DNA of 6,200 bases from an uncultured Pirellulaceae bacterium (lineage in GTDB: Bacteria; Planctomycetota; Planctomycetia; Pirellulales; Pirellulaceae). The notes below the pieces were generated by a model. It was not told where the DNA came from and did not search any database. It was given only the letters and a program-made list of their open reading frames with translations. The position numbers were made by a program, and so were the translations under genes. Shown here piece after piece: positions 5,956 to 6,200 of this stretch (the first letter of the stretch is position 1; every line of letters starts with the position of its first letter). Location: contig CAKQNH010000306.1 in assembly GCA_934255105.1 (NCBI GenBank), positions 1 to 6,200 of the forward strand. Direction: 5' to 3'.

Positions 5956-6200
5956 CTAGCCTACGTGCTTTGGTTTGTCACGGGCTGAGCCTAGGGGTTG
6001 CGAGAGCTCATCGCCGCCGCGGCTTTGCTCGAGCGTTTCATCGGTGCTTTCAGCATCCACCTGCCGGCAGCACTCGGTCAGGCGGTCGATCAAGTCGTCG
6101 ATCCGGTCCTCCCATTCCTCTTCCGTGCTTTCAACAGGTGTGATAGACGCCATCTCATATAGCAGCAGAACCAACCGCAGCAGATGTCGGAAGAGGATTC
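5956..6200 (-). CDS. Possible small acidic protein, unrecognised, open to the right edge
   Basis: A minus-strand frame ending with TAG at 5956-5958 is open to the window edge. If it starts at the ATG at 6151-6153, it is 65 residues; a TTG at 6172-6174 would give 72, and a start beyond the edge is also possible. The protein begins MASITPVEST, continues with an acidic, helix-like stretch (EEEWEDRIDDLIDRLTECC) and ends in a polar tail. The segment before the ATG reads LLRLVLLLYE, which is hydrophobic, so a longer protein with a membrane-like segment cannot be excluded. Codons use mostly G or C in third position (GAC, CTG, CGC, ATC), like the neighbours, which supports coding. It converges on ruvA with a three-base gap. 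I do not recognise a family. Confidence 0.45.
   Translation of the reverse strand, partial: ILFRHLLRLVLLLYEMASITPVESTEEEWEDRIDDLIDRLTECCRQVDAESTDETLEQSRGGDELSQPLGSARDKPKHVG

Overview
The window reads as an ordinary chromosomal segment of a planctomycete, most likely close to the Pirellulaceae (Rhodopirellula-like). This is inference from the look of the proteins, since no search was possible. The clues are a protein with an N-terminal thioredoxin domain, a long Ala/Gln/Ser/Pro linker and a trypsin-like domain; a cysteinyl-tRNA synthetase with a KISRS signature and an inserted segment; a divergent RuvA; roughly 55-60% GC by eye; weak or absent Shine-Dalgarno sequences on several genes; and an intergenic region packed with short palindromic repeats.

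Layout. Bases 1-58 form an imperfect hairpin followed by six T residues, probably the terminator of a gene to the left. trmD (105-797) encodes the tRNA m1G37 methyltransferase, with no rplS behind it. After a 107-base gap comes a 566-residue thioredoxin/serine-protease fusion (905-2605). Bases 2606-3098 hold no convincing gene but contain several small stem-loops, a 17-bp tandem duplication, and two copies of a 16-bp sequence in opposite orientation. Next are cysS (3099-4763), ruvC (4766-5308) and ruvA (5323-5952), all on the plus strand with gaps of 2 and 14 bases, so probably one transcript. A small minus-strand reading frame (stop at 5956-5958) faces ruvA and stays open to the right edge.

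How the genes work together. TrmD and CysRS both serve translation (reading-frame maintenance and Cys-tRNA supply). RuvC and RuvA are two of the three parts of the Holliday-junction machine; ruvB is not in the window. The thioredoxin-protease fusion does not belong to either pathway and is the least understood gene here.

Novelty. I see no defence system, CRISPR array, prophage, transposase or RNA gene. The best targets for a second look are the thioredoxin-protease fusion, the repeat cluster before cysS, the altered acidic-pin region of RuvA, and the CysRS insertion next to its KMSKS loop.
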